Positions 23,963 to 33,295 of a DNA stretch of 64,000 nt are shown here, one piece after another (positions within the stretch are counted from its first letter, which is position 1; each line of letters opens with the position of its first letter). Location of the stretch: positions 62,001-126,000 of the forward strand of contig NZ_JASKMS010000012.1 in NCBI RefSeq assembly GCF_030124145.1, in the 5' to 3' direction. The notes beneath the pieces are model-generated. The model saw only the letters and a list, made by a program, of their open reading frames with translations, had not been told where the DNA came from and searched no databases. Position numbers and translations under genes: made by a program. Source of the stretch: Streptomyces sp. 378 (GTDB lineage Bacteria > Actinomycetota > Actinomycetes > Streptomycetales > Streptomycetaceae).

Positions 23963-25249
23963 TCAGCGCCGTACGTGGCCGTCCCCGGTGACGATGTACT
24001 TCGTGCTGGTCAGCTCCGGCAGACCCATCGGGCCGCGGGCGTGCAGCTTCTGCGTGGAGATGCCGATCTCCGCTCCGAAGCCGAACTGGCCGCCGTCGGT
24101 GAAGCGGGTGGAGGCGTTCACGGCGACGGTGGTGGAGTCGACCAGCTGGGTGAAGCGGCGGGCGGCCTGCTGGGAGGTCGTCACGATCGCCTCGGTGTGG
24201 CCGGAGGTCCACAGCCGGATGTGCTCGACGGCCTTGTCCAGCGACTCCACGACGGCCGCCGCGATGTCGTGGGAGAGGTACTCCGTCTCCCAGTCCTCGG
24301 TCGTCGCCTCGACGACGGTGGCCTTGGAGTCCTTGGCGTGGGCCTGCACGCGCTCGTCGGCGTGCACGGTGACGCCGGCCTCCGCGAGGGCGTCCAGAGC
24401 GCGGGGCAGGAACTCGGCGGCGATGTCCTGGTGCACCAGCAGGGTCTCGGCGGCGTTGCAGACGCCGACCCGCTGGGCCTTGGAGTTGACCAGGATGTCG
24501 ACGGCCATGTCCAGGTCGGCCTGGGCGTCGACGTAGATGTGGCAGTTGCCGGTGCCGGTCTCGATGACGGGGACGACGGACTCCTGGACGACCGTGTTGA
24601 TCAGGGAGGCGCCGCCGCGCGGGATGAGCACGTCGACCAGGCCGCGGGCGCGCATCAGCTCGCGCACGCTGTCGCGGCTCTCGCCGGGGACGAGCTGGAT
24701 GGCGTCGGCGGGCAGCCCGGCCCCGCCCACGGCGTCGCGCAGGACGCGTACGAGGGCGGTGTTCGACTGGTACGCCGAGGAGGAGCCGCGCAGCAGGACC
24801 GCGTTGCCGGACTTCAGGCAGAGGGCGGCGGCGTCGACGGTGACGTTCGGCCGGCCCTCGTAGATGATGCCGACGACGCCGAGCGGCACGCGGACCTGGC
24901 GCAGGTCGATGCCGTTGGGCAGCGTGGAGCCGCGGACGACCTCGCCGACCGGGTCGGGCAGGGCGGCGACGTCGCGGACGTCGGAGGCGATGGCACGGAT
25001 CCGCTCGGGGGTGAGCGTGAGCCGGTCGATCATGCCCTCGCTGATGCCGGCTTCGCGGGCCTTGGCGACGTCCTTGGCGTTGGCCTCGACGATTTCCCCG
25101 GCACGGACCTCCAGCGCGTCCGCGACGGCGAGCAGCGCGTCGTCCTTCTCGGCCCGGGGCAGCGGCGCGAGGGTCGCGGCGGCGGCCTTGGCGCGGTAGG
25201 CGGCCTCGGTGACCGGGGACATGGAGTCGTACGGCGAAAGCGTGGTCAT
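23963..25249 (-). CDS. proA: Gamma-glutamyl phosphate reductase
   Basis: ProA reduces gamma-glutamyl phosphate to glutamate semialdehyde, the second step of proline synthesis. The 428-residue product belongs to the aldehyde dehydrogenase superfamily and shows typical ProA blocks: IGIIYEGRPNVTVDAA-like (here VGIIYEGRPNVTVDAAALCL), SGNAVLLRGSSSAYQSN, VLIPRGGASLINTVV, and the catalytic Cys in RVGVCNAAETLLVH. Length is normal. proB lies upstream on the same strand with one intervening gene, so this is a split proBA operon. Confidence 0.97.
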   Translation of the reverse strand: MTTLSPYDSMSPVTEAAYRAKAAAATLAPLPRAEKDDALLAVADALEVRAGEIVEANAKDVAKAREAGISEGMIDRLTLTPERIRAIASDVRDVAALPDPVGEVVRGSTLPNGIDLRQVRVPLGVVGIIYEGRPNVTVDAAALCLKSGNAVLLRGSSSAYQSNTALVRVLRDAVGGAGLPADAIQLVPGESRDSVRELMRARGLVDVLIPRGGASLINTVVQESVVPVIETGTGNCHIYVDAQADLDMAVDILVNSKAQRVGVCNAAETLLVHQDIAAEFLPRALDALAEAGVTVHADERVQAHAKDSKATVVEATTEDWETEYLSHDIAAAVVESLDKAVEHIRLWTSGHTEAIVTTSQQAARRFTQLVDSTTVAVNASTRFTDGGQFGFGAEIGISTQKLHARGPMGLPELTSTKYIVTGDGHVRR

Positions 25250-25321
25250 GAGGGAAGGGTAGTGCGCCGGGCGGATCCGTTCATCGCGCGTTTCACAGCC
25301 CGAGACACCTCCCGGACCGGA

Positions 25322-25789
25322 TCAGAACGGGTGGACTCCGACCGGTGAGGCCGGGGGCGGCCCGTACCCCTCGGCGATGCGCTGGTGGTACGTGGCGCGG
25401 TCGATGACCTCCAGGCCGACGATCTCCCAGGGCGGCAGTCCGGCCGTCTGCCGGTGCTCGCCCCACAGGCGCAGGGCGACGGCGGCCGCGTCGTGCAGGT
25501 CGCGGGCCTCCTCCCAGTAGCGGATCTCCGCGTGGTCGACCGCGTATCGGCTGGTCAGGAAGAACGGGTGGTCGTGGGCGAGCTGTTCCAGGGCGCGCCG
25601 GACCTCCGGGAGCGGGGCCTCCTTGCCGGAGACGCTGAGGGTGACGTGCCACAGCCGCGGAGTGTCGCCGGGTTCCTCGCCCCGGAACCGGTCCCCGGCC
25701 GCCACGCTCGTCAGGGCGCGCTCCTCACCGGCCGCGCGGGAGCCGGCACCACCGTGGGACGTCTGAGTCCCAGGGCGCACTCGTCTCAC
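25322..25789 (-). CDS. Conserved protein of unknown function between proB and proA (155 aa)
   Basis: The 155-residue product starts at a GTG with AAAGGAGG five bases upstream, one of the best ribosome sites in the window. The first 40 residues look disordered. The rest reads LWHVTLSVSGKEAPLPEVRR, LAHDHPFFLTSRYAVDHAEI and WEIVGLEVIDRATYHQRIAE, an alternating strand/helix pattern. No catalytic motif is recognised. It is encoded between proB and proA in the same direction, but the gaps (122 and 72 bases) and its own strong ribosome site do not require a role in proline synthesis. Confidence 0.7.
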   Translation of the reverse strand: MRRVRPGTQTSHGGAGSRAAGEERALTSVAAGDRFRGEEPGDTPRLWHVTLSVSGKEAPLPEVRRALEQLAHDHPFFLTSRYAVDHAEIRYWEEARDLHDAAAVALRLWGEHRQTAGLPPWEIVGLEVIDRATYHQRIAEGYGPPPASPVGVHPF

Positions 25790-25911
25790 GACGGCCTCCT
25801 TTGCACAATGGCGCTGCGGAACAGTTCCCTGGGTCAAAGTTGAGCAGGCCGCAAGGGATCGCGGGGCGGTTTTGCGGAACGTCCACGACCGGGGGCGGAC
25901 GTTTCGACGCA

Positions 25912-27039
25912 TTACGGGTGCAGGACCACCAGGTCGTCCCTGTGTACGACCTCGCGTTCGTACGCGGGTCCGAGTTCTCGGGCCAGTTCCCGGGTCGAGC
26001 GGCCGATCAGCCGGGGGATCTCCTTGGCGTCGAAGTTGACGAGCCCGCGGGCCACCGCGTGCCCCGTACCGTCCCGCAGCTCGACGGGGTCGCCGGCGCT
26101 GAAGTCGCCCTCGACGGCGGCGATCCCGGCCGGCAGCAGCGACTTACGGCGGTCCACGACGGCCTGTACGGCGCCGTCGTCCAGGGTCAGGGCGCCCTGC
26201 GGGGTGGAGGCGTGCTGGAGCCACAGCAGCCGGTCGGCGGAGCGCTTGCCGGTGGGGTGGAAGAAGGTGCCGGTGTCCTGGCCGGTCAGGGCGTCGGCCG
26301 CGTGGACGGTGCTGGTCAGGACGACGGGAACACCGGCGGCTGCCGCGATCCGGGCGGCCTCCACCTTGGTGACCATGCCGCCGGTGCCCACTCCGGCCTT
26401 GCCCGCGCTGCCGATCTCGACGTCGGCGAGGTCGGACGGGTCGCGCACCTCGCCGATGCGGGAGGTGCCGGGCTTCGCGGGGTCCCCGTCGTAGACGCCG
26501 TCCACGTCGGACAGCAGGACGAGCAGGTCGGCGTGGACGAGGTGGGCGACGAGGGCGGCCAGGCGGTCGTTGTCGCCGAAGCGGATCTCGTCCGTGGCGA
26601 CGGTGTCGTTCTCGTTGACGATCGGGACGGCGCCCATCGCCAGCAGCTTGTCGAGAGTGCGCGAGGCGTTGCGGTGGTGCGCGCGGCGGCTCATGTCGTC
26701 GCTGGTCAGCAGCACCTGCCCGACCCGGACGCCGTAGCGGGCGAAGGAGGCCGTGTAGCGGGCGACCAGGAGGCCCTGCCCGACGCTGGCGGCGGCCTGC
26801 TGGCGGGCGAGGTCCTTGGGGCGGCGGCGCAGGCCCAGCGGGGCGAGGCCGGCGGCGATGGCGCCCGAGGAGACCAGGACGATCTCGCGCTCGCCGCCGC
26901 TGCGGACCTTGGCGAGGACGTCGACCAGCGCGTCCACGCGGTCCGCGTCCAGGCCGCCCGAGGCGGTGGTCAGCGAGGAGGACCCGACTTTGACGACGAT
27001 CCTGCGGGCCTCGCCCACGGCCTGCCTTGCCCCTGCCAC
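25912..27039 (-). CDS. proB: Glutamate 5-kinase with PUA domain
   Basis: ProB phosphorylates glutamate in the first, feedback-inhibited step of proline synthesis. The 375-residue product has the amino-acid kinase fold (IVVKVGSSSLTTASGG; EIVLVSSGAIAAGL; VPIVNENDTVATDEIRFGDN; GTGGMVTKVEAARIAAAAGV) and a C-terminal PUA domain (about residues 285-375). Length and motif order are normal. Upstream lies a 500-base stretch of degenerate repeats rather than another gene, so its promoter must be in or beside that stretch. Confidence 0.97.
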   Translation of the reverse strand: MAGARQAVGEARRIVVKVGSSSLTTASGGLDADRVDALVDVLAKVRSGGEREIVLVSSGAIAAGLAPLGLRRRPKDLARQQAAASVGQGLLVARYTASFARYGVRVGQVLLTSDDMSRRAHHRNASRTLDKLLAMGAVPIVNENDTVATDEIRFGDNDRLAALVAHLVHADLLVLLSDVDGVYDGDPAKPGTSRIGEVRDPSDLADVEIGSAGKAGVGTGGMVTKVEAARIAAAAGVPVVLTSTVHAADALTGQDTGTFFHPTGKRSADRLLWLQHASTPQGALTLDDGAVQAVVDRRKSLLPAGIAAVEGDFSAGDPVELRDGTGHAVARGLVNFDAKEIPRLIGRSTRELARELGPAYEREVVHRDDLVVLHP

Positions 27040-27139
27040 GTCGCCGTCCGTCCCCTCGCGTCGATTCGCTCCCTCACCGGGAAATCTACGGGACGGCCGG
27101 AGGGGGCGCGGCGCCGGTCCACGCTACGGACGGTGCCGC

Positions 27140-27415
27140 CCGCGTCACGGACAGAGCCCTCAGTGGACGGCAACCGCCCTTCCGCCCGCGTCACAGGACG
27201 CAACCGTCCCTCTCCAACCCCGCCACGGACCAGAACCCGCGCAGGACGGCAACCACCCCTCCGCCCGCGCCGCACGACGGCAACCGCCCCCTCTCCAACC
27301 CCGCCACGGACCAGAACCACACAGGACGGCAACCACCCCCTTTCCGACCCCGCCACGGACCAGAACCCGCACAGGACGGCACCGCCCCTTTTCCGGCCCC
27401 GGCCAAGACAGGAAC
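27140..27415. repeat. Degenerate tandem repeats upstream of proB
   Basis: The region 27040-27556 between divergent proB and a teichoic-type polymerase gene contains no credible gene. Its core is three copies of about 50 bases centred on CCCGCCACGGACCAGAACC and GGACGGCAACCACCCC. The first copy carries a 31-base insertion that is itself repeat-like. Weaker copies of GACGGCAACCGCCC precede them. Spacing and sequence vary, so this is not a CRISPR array. Confidence 0.8.
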
Positions 27416-27556
27416 GAGATCATCCGCTACGGTCCACGACACGCGGACCGACAGCCACCCCCACACCCCGACGACACGCGCGTGTCGTCGGGAGGTCGCC
27501 GCGCGTTAACCCGGACGGCCGACCTGCGCCGACCCGACGCTCCTGGAGTGACCGCA

Positions 27557-29590
27557 GTGCCCGTACCTCTCCCTCGTCCGCAGGCCCTCCTCAAGGGGCT
27601 GGTCACCGTAGTCCTGGCCGCCGCCTTCGCCGCACAGGCGGTAGCGGCGCTGCTGCCGAACGTCCCGCTGCTGATCGCCGCGACCGTCGTCTCCCTGGCC
27701 ACCGAGGGGGTGCTGTACCGGTGGCAGCGTGGGGTGCTGTCGCTGTTCGCCAAGTCGCACGCCGACATCGCCGTGCGGCACGTCCTGCGGGACCTGCTGC
27801 TGGTCGTGGGACTGCTGCGGCTGGGCGAGCAGGACCGGGAGACGGTGTACGCCCCGCTGGTGGCCGGGCTGCTCGTCTTCTACGCGCTGCACTGCGCGAT
27901 CCAGGCGGCCTCCGTTCTGGTGCGCCGTACCCGCACCCTGCCGGTGCTGACCCGCAACATCGACGCCTCGGCGCTGCGGCTGTCCCCGGCCACGTCCGTG
28001 CTGCTGCGCCGTCCCGGACACCGGCTGCTGGTGTTCGGCCTGCCGGCGACGGCCGGACTGCTGGCCAGTGCTCCGGGCGACCGGCCCGTGTACGCGGCGG
28101 CGGGCATCGCGCTCTCGCTCGCCCTCGGGCTGGCCGGTCTCGGCGCGCTGCTGATCCGGCTGCTGCCGGGCCGTCGTCCGGCGAACGAGCAGCAGGTGCT
28201 CGACTGGTTCGACGCGTGGCTGGCCGACTACCGGCCGACCGTCGGCCTGTACTTCTCCGGCGGCGCCGCCTCGGCCTACCAGGCGAACATGTGGCTGGAG
28301 CCGCTCGCCGGGCTGGAGGGCAGGCCGGTGATCATCCTGCGCGAGCGGTTCATGGTGCAGAAGATCGCGGCGACGGACATCCCGATCGTCTGCCTGCCGA
28401 AGGTGTCGACGCTGATGCGTCTGGAGCACTCCACGCTCCAGGTCCTCATCCACCCGGCGAACTCCGGCAAGACCTCCCAGGTGCTGCGCATTCCCACGAT
28501 CAAGCACACCTTCGTCAACCACGGCGAGAGCGACAAGCTGTCCTCGTGCAACCCGTACGCGAAGGCGTACGACGAGGTGTGGGTGGCCGGGCCCGCAGCG
28601 CGTGAGCGGTACGCGCTGGCCGAGGTCGGGGTCGAGGACAAGGACGTGGTCGAGACGGGCCGCCCGCAGCTGGACGGCGTGCTGCCCTACGCGGGCCCCC
28701 CGGCCGGGCGGTGGACGACCGTGCTGTACGCGCCGACCTGGGAGGGCTGGGACGGCAACCCCGGCAACACGTCGGTGATCGCGGCCGGTGAGAACCTGGT
28801 GCGGGCGCTCCTCGCGGACCCGGGCGTCCGCCTGCTGTACAAGCCGCATCCGCTGACGGGCTCGGTGGACCCCCGCGCGGGCGCGGCCGATCTGCGGATC
28901 CGGGAGCTGATCCGGGCGGCCAACCGGGAGCGGGCGGCGGAACGCCCCTCGGACGGCGCGGAACTCGCGCGCCGCACCGCCGAGCTGGACCGGCTCACCA
29001 CGTCGGCCTTCCGGGCCGGGTCCGACACCGTGGAGCGGATGCTGGTGCAGTCGACGCCGGAGCCGGGCCGCGCGGCGGCGGTGGCGCGGGCGACGGCCGC
29101 GTGGGAGGAGGCGTACTGGGCCTCGCTGCCGGAGGGCGAGCACCAGATCATCACGGATGCCCGGCCCACCCTGTACTCCTGCTTCAACGTGGCCGACCTG
29201 CTGATCAGTGATGTGTCGAGCGTGATCAGCGACTTCCTGGCGAGCGAGAAGCCGTACGCGGTGGCCAACACCAGCGGGTTGTCGGAGGACGCCTTCCGTA
29301 CGGCGTTCCCGACGGTGGTGGCGGCCACGGTGCTGACACCGGACGCCGCCGGGGTCCCGGAGCTGCTGGAGGCCGTCCGGCACCCGGAGCGCGACGAACA
29401 TGCCGGAGCGCGCGCCGAGTTGAAGCTGCGCCTGCTCGGCCCGGCGGAGCCGTCGTCGCAGGAGCGCTTCAACGACGCCGTCCGGGCCCTGTGCGGGGAA
29501 GCCCGGGACCATCGGGCACGGGTGGCGGAGCGGCTGGCCGCGGTGCCCGGTCAGCGCACCCCGGCCTCGGTCCCGACCGCGCCGCGCTGA
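27557..29590 (+). CDS. CDP-glycerol/polyol phosphotransferase family membrane protein (teichoic polymerase type), copy 1
   Basis: The 677-residue product has several N-terminal membrane helices (GLVTVVLAAAFAAQAVAALL onward, to about residue 210) and a C-terminal TagF/TagB-like domain that would transfer polyol-phosphate from a CDP donor to a growing wall polymer. Markers are IPTIKHTFVNHGESDKLSSC, TTVLYAPTWEGWDGNPGN, LLYKPHPLTGS and LLISDVSSVISDFLASEKPY. The GTG at 27557 has GGAG eight bases upstream; the earlier GTG is too close to it. It is paralogous to the gene at 31016. Both carry the same layout of membrane half plus transferase half. The donor is likely CDP-glycerol or CDP-ribitol, not decided by sequence. 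Confidence 0.88.
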   Translation: MPVPLPRPQALLKGLVTVVLAAAFAAQAVAALLPNVPLLIAATVVSLATEGVLYRWQRGVLSLFAKSHADIAVRHVLRDLLLVVGLLRLGEQDRETVYAPLVAGLLVFYALHCAIQAASVLVRRTRTLPVLTRNIDASALRLSPATSVLLRRPGHRLLVFGLPATAGLLASAPGDRPVYAAAGIALSLALGLAGLGALLIRLLPGRRPANEQQVLDWFDAWLADYRPTVGLYFSGGAASAYQANMWLEPLAGLEGRPVIILRERFMVQKIAATDIPIVCLPKVSTLMRLEHSTLQVLIHPANSGKTSQVLRIPTIKHTFVNHGESDKLSSCNPYAKAYDEVWVAGPAARERYALAEVGVEDKDVVETGRPQLDGVLPYAGPPAGRWTTVLYAPTWEGWDGNPGNTSVIAAGENLVRALLADPGVRLLYKPHPLTGSVDPRAGAADLRIRELIRAANRERAAERPSDGAELARRTAELDRLTTSAFRAGSDTVERMLVQSTPEPGRAAAVARATAAWEEAYWASLPEGEHQIITDARPTLYSCFNVADLLISDVSSVISDFLASEKPYAVANTSGLSEDAFRTAFPTVVAATVLTPDAAGVPELLEAVRHPERDEHAGARAELKLRLLGPAEPSSQERFNDAVRALCGEARDHRARVAERLAAVPGQRTPASVPTAPR

Positions 29591-29606
29591 GCGGCGGCAG
29601 GCGCGG

Positions 29607-30812
29607 TCACGCCGCGTGCCGTACCTCGCCGGAGGCCAGCACCCGCCGCGCCTTGCGCACCGCCCGGCGCACGAACGTGTCGCCCCCGCCCTCGCGGTAG
29701 CCCGGGAAGGCACGGGCCTCCCGGGGCCCGGCGAGGTAGACCGAGTCGGGCACACCGGCGGCGCGGTCGCGGAAGTGCGGGTAGGCCAGGTAGACACGGC
29801 GGCCCTTCCTCTCCAGGAGGGCCGCCGCCTGCTTCTTGTCCTTGACGAACTTCACGACGTCCGGCAGCAGGTCGGGGCGCTGCTCGGCGACCAGGTGCAG
29901 CCGCAGCCGCTCGTGGACCTTGAGGCGCTGGGCGACGCCCTCGCTCCAGTGGCTGTCCATCAGCGGCTTGGCCAGCTCGAACTTGTGCCGGCGGATCTCC
30001 TCACTGTCCGTCAGGTACGTGGGCCCGAACTGCGGCAACAGCGTGATGAGGAAGGGCCGGAGCATCAACTGGTCACGCCGGCCGCCCGCGGGGACGAGGT
30101 CGGCGATGAGGCCCATCAGAGCCCGCGCGGAGTCGAAGCGCAGCGCGTAACCGCCGCTCTTCGTCACATGCTTGCCGTCGTCCCGGCCGACCAGGTAGTA
30201 GCAGGTGTGGTCGGCGACCACGGAGACGCCGTCCGCGCGCAGATACGCCTCCATGGTGAACAGCGCGTCCTCGCCGGTGTACAGCGACTCGTCGAAGCGC
30301 ATGTCGTGCCGGTCCAGCAGCGCGCGGCGGAACAGCTTCTGCGCGCTGAGCGTGAACTTGATGTTGGAGGAGAAGACGTCCGTCCGCTCCACCGTCCTGC
30401 CGAACATGGACTTCGGCGCCGAGCGGTTGACGCCCTCGACCTTGCCGAGCACCACGTCCGTGCCGGCACGGTCGGCCATGGCCACCATCCGCTCCAGGGC
30501 CTCGGGGCCCAGCCGGTCGTCGGCGTCGAGGAAGAAGACGTAACGTCCGCTCGCCTTGCCCAGGCCGACGTTGCGCGGGCCGCTGGGACCGCCGGAGTTC
30601 TCCTGACGGATCACCAGGACGCGCATGGGAGCCCGCTCGGCGAACTCCTCCAGGTACTCCCCCGTTCCGTCCGTCGAACCGTCGTCCACCGCGATGACCT
30701 CGACGCGTGTCGGATCGATGGTCTGCGCCTCGACGGACGAGAGGCACTCGATCAGATACGGCATCGCTTCGTACGCCCCGATGATCACGCTCACATCAGG
30801 CTGCGCGGTCAC
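29607..30812 (-). CDS. Family 2 glycosyltransferase
   Basis: The 401-residue product has a GT-A fold N-terminus: VSVIIGAYEAMPYLIECLSS, VEVIAVDDGSTDGTGEYLEE, the NSGGPSGPRNVGL sugar-nucleotide region and the metal-binding FFLDADDRLGP. The C-terminal part (about 280-400) is basic and helical. It converges with copy 1 of the polyol transferase (16 bases apart) and lies beside copy 2, so it probably adds a sugar to the wall polymer repeat, as expected for a glycosylated or mixed teichoic acid. The sugar is unknown. Confidence 0.88.
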   Translation of the reverse strand: MTAQPDVSVIIGAYEAMPYLIECLSSVEAQTIDPTRVEVIAVDDGSTDGTGEYLEEFAERAPMRVLVIRQENSGGPSGPRNVGLGKASGRYVFFLDADDRLGPEALERMVAMADRAGTDVVLGKVEGVNRSAPKSMFGRTVERTDVFSSNIKFTLSAQKLFRRALLDRHDMRFDESLYTGEDALFTMEAYLRADGVSVVADHTCYYLVGRDDGKHVTKSGGYALRFDSARALMGLIADLVPAGGRRDQLMLRPFLITLLPQFGPTYLTDSEEIRRHKFELAKPLMDSHWSEGVAQRLKVHERLRLHLVAEQRPDLLPDVVKFVKDKKQAAALLERKGRRVYLAYPHFRDRAAGVPDSVYLAGPREARAFPGYREGGGDTFVRRAVRKARRVLASGEVRHAA

Positions 30813-30955
30813 GTTTCCCCCTAGTCAATGGGATATTCCCCCCGTATCTCCTCATTCGCTACTTGGTAGACGGGTGATCGAGGCAAGCGGTTGTCTCCCG
30901 TATGCATGTTCGTGAGTCACGTCACACGGAGAACGCACGGGGAGCCGGAAAGGGA

Positions 30956-30998
30956 AAGAGTTCGGCCCCGAGGAGATGCTCCTCGGGGCCGAACTCTT
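30956..30998 (-). terminator. Strong terminator after the second polyol transferase
   Basis: A 19-bp perfect stem with a GATGC loop lies 18 bases past the stop at 31016. It is one of the longest hairpins in the window and isolates the glycosyltransferase gene from read-through. Confidence 0.85.
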
Positions 30999-31015
30999 CG
31001 GTCAGCGGCGGCAGT

Positions 31016-33124
31016 TCAGATCGTGCCGACACCGTCCGTGTCACCGGCGGCGGCCACCCGCTGCCCCGGCAGGACGTTCGCCGGCTCGGCGTCGGCACCG
31101 GCCGCCGCCACCCGCGACGCCTGGCCGACGTTGCGCGTCTCGGCCTTGAGCGCGAGGTTCGCGACGGCGGTGTTGAACTGCTCCAGGGAGGTCGGCTCGT
31201 CCGGGCCCAGCAGGTACTGCTTGAGCTCCTTGCGGTCCTCGGCCAGCGGGTCGGCCTCCGGGGCGCGGACCGCGTCGAGCAGCCCGCCCAGCTCGGACGC
31301 GCTGTTGGACAGGATCACCGCGGCACGCACCGCCGTGTTGTTCCGCTTGAACTCCTCGACGCCCACCTCGGCGGAGTCCGTGACCGCGTAGGGCTTGCCG
31401 CTCGCGATGAAGTCGGACACCACACTGGAGATGTCCGAGACCATCGCGTCGGAGACGTTGAAGCAGTCGTACAGCCGCGGCTCGGCACCGGTGATGACGC
31501 GGTGCTCCCAGGACGGGAAGGAACGCCAGTAGGCGTCGTTCCACTCGGCGCGCAGCCGGGCGGCCTCCTCGTGCCGGGCGACGTCGATCAGCCCGTCACG
31601 GCTGGCCATGGCCTCGTCGCCGCGGTCGCCGCCCGAGCCGGACAGCTGCGCGAGGCGGGCCTCGATCCGCTCCAGCTCGGCCTCGGCCTGCGCCTGGGCG
31701 GCGGTGTCGGCGATGAACCGCGTGTTGATGGCACGCTCCGCCGCGGCCTTCTCCACCAGGGCGGTGATCCGCCCGTGGGCGGCGCCGGCCTCCTGGCTGA
31801 CCGTGCCGGTGAAGGGGTGCGGCTTGTACAGGACGCGGACCGGCGGGTCGGCCCGCACGAGCTGCTTCACGATGTTCTCGCCGGCCAGCATGATCGAGGT
31901 GTTGCCCGGGTTGCCGTCCCAGCCCTCCCACGTGGGGGCGTACAGCACCGTCGGGATGCGGCCCTCGGGGACGCCCTGCCAGGTCCGGATCGGGGCGAGC
32001 TGCGGGCGGCCGACCTCGACGATGTCCTCGTCGCGGACGCCGACGTCGGCGATGGCGTAGCGGTCGCGGCCCGCGCGGCCGGCCGTCCACACCTCGTCGT
32101 AGACCTTGCTGTACGGGTTGACGCTGGCGAGCTTGTCGCTGTCGCCGTGGCCGATGAAGACGTGCTTGATGGTGGGCACGCGCAGCATGTGGATGTTCTT
32201 GCCGACGTTGGCCGCGTAGAGCGCGACCCGCACCGTGGACAGGTCCATGTTCATCAGGTGCACCCCTCCGGGCACGCAGATGACAGGGACCGTGGTGGGC
32301 GCCAGATTGTTCAGGATGACCCGCTCACGCAGGATGATCAGCGGCTTGGAGTCCAGCTGCTCCATGGTGTCGAGCCACATGTTGACCTGGTACGCGGAGT
32401 CCTTCGAACCGGAGAAGTACAGGACCGTCTCCGGCTTGTACTCGCCCAGCCAGTCGTCGACGGCGGCCAGGACCCTCTCGGCGTTCGGGGGGATCTTCCG
32501 GCCGCGCACGTACGGCACGAGCGCGAGGACGTACAGGGTGGCGAGGACCACCGTGATGCCGATGCCGATGAAGCCGATCAGCGCCGACTCCAGCTGCGCG
32601 GCGAGCAGGACGCCGACGACCGCCGCGAGGTCGAGGTGCAGCATCTTCTCGGCGGAGCGGTGGAGCAGCCCGCGCGGCGGGGCGTCGGGGATGCGGATGC
32701 GGGAGGCCAGGTCGACGTTGCGGGTGGCGACCGGCATGCGACGGCGATTGCGGATCAGCTGGACGAGCGCGCCGTGCGGGGCCTGGAGACCGTAGAAGGC
32801 GATGAAGCAGGCGATCGCCCCGTAGTAGATCAGGTTGTCCGCCAGGGACAGCCGGGCCAGCAGCAGGATGAGCAGCAGCTGCCGGATCAGGAAGCGGATC
32901 GACAGGCCGGCCCGCACCTTGCCCAGGCGGTTGATCAGATAGCTGCCCTTGCGGTGCAGATAGTGGTCCGCCAGATACGTCACGGCGGCCGCTGCCGCGA
33001 AGGCGGGAACGCTCGGGACGAGCGCGGCCAGCATGAGGGCGGGGAAGCCCGCCACCATGAGGACCGCCGCGGCCAGCTCGGCCGCGCTGCCCACCCGGGC
33101 GACGCGAATAGCGGTGGATATCAC
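31016..33124 (-). CDS. CDP-glycerol/polyol phosphotransferase family membrane protein, copy 2
   Basis: The 702-residue product mirrors copy 1: N-terminal membrane helices (AAELAAAVLMVAGFPALMLA; LSIRFLIRQLLLILLLARLS) and the transferase half with VPTIKHVFIGHGDSDKLASV, TVLYAPTWEGWDGNPGN, VLYKPHPFTG and MVSDISSVVSDFIASGKPYA. Between the last two motifs is a helical charged insertion (QAQAEAELERIEARLAQLSG). GTG at 33124 is preceded by GAGCAGG seven bases away; an ATG at 33169 lacks any ribosome site. With the cytidylyltransferase/reductase upstream it forms a donor-to-polymer pair. Confidence 0.88.
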   Translation of the reverse strand: MISTAIRVARVGSAAELAAAVLMVAGFPALMLAALVPSVPAFAAAAAVTYLADHYLHRKGSYLINRLGKVRAGLSIRFLIRQLLLILLLARLSLADNLIYYGAIACFIAFYGLQAPHGALVQLIRNRRRMPVATRNVDLASRIRIPDAPPRGLLHRSAEKMLHLDLAAVVGVLLAAQLESALIGFIGIGITVVLATLYVLALVPYVRGRKIPPNAERVLAAVDDWLGEYKPETVLYFSGSKDSAYQVNMWLDTMEQLDSKPLIILRERVILNNLAPTTVPVICVPGGVHLMNMDLSTVRVALYAANVGKNIHMLRVPTIKHVFIGHGDSDKLASVNPYSKVYDEVWTAGRAGRDRYAIADVGVRDEDIVEVGRPQLAPIRTWQGVPEGRIPTVLYAPTWEGWDGNPGNTSIMLAGENIVKQLVRADPPVRVLYKPHPFTGTVSQEAGAAHGRITALVEKAAAERAINTRFIADTAAQAQAEAELERIEARLAQLSGSGGDRGDEAMASRDGLIDVARHEEAARLRAEWNDAYWRSFPSWEHRVITGAEPRLYDCFNVSDAMVSDISSVVSDFIASGKPYAVTDSAEVGVEEFKRNNTAVRAAVILSNSASELGGLLDAVRAPEADPLAEDRKELKQYLLGPDEPTSLEQFNTAVANLALKAETRNVGQASRVAAAGADAEPANVLPGQRVAAAGDTDGVGTI

Positions 33125-33295
33125 GGAGAAACCTGCTCTTGGGAGGGGTGCCGGTCTTGTTTCAACCATGCGGCTGGTCTGTGAATATTCGCGAGGCTGT
33201 ATGGACTCAGGCCCCTGCGAACACTCCTGCCGACGAATGCCGTTAACAGGAGGGCGCAGAGGCCTGAATTACCGAAGTCTGAGTGCCGCCAATTA

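Noticed and set aside
27140..27415. Possible CRISPR array
   Set aside because: Repeat units vary in length and sequence, there are no constant-length unique spacers, and no cas genes are present.
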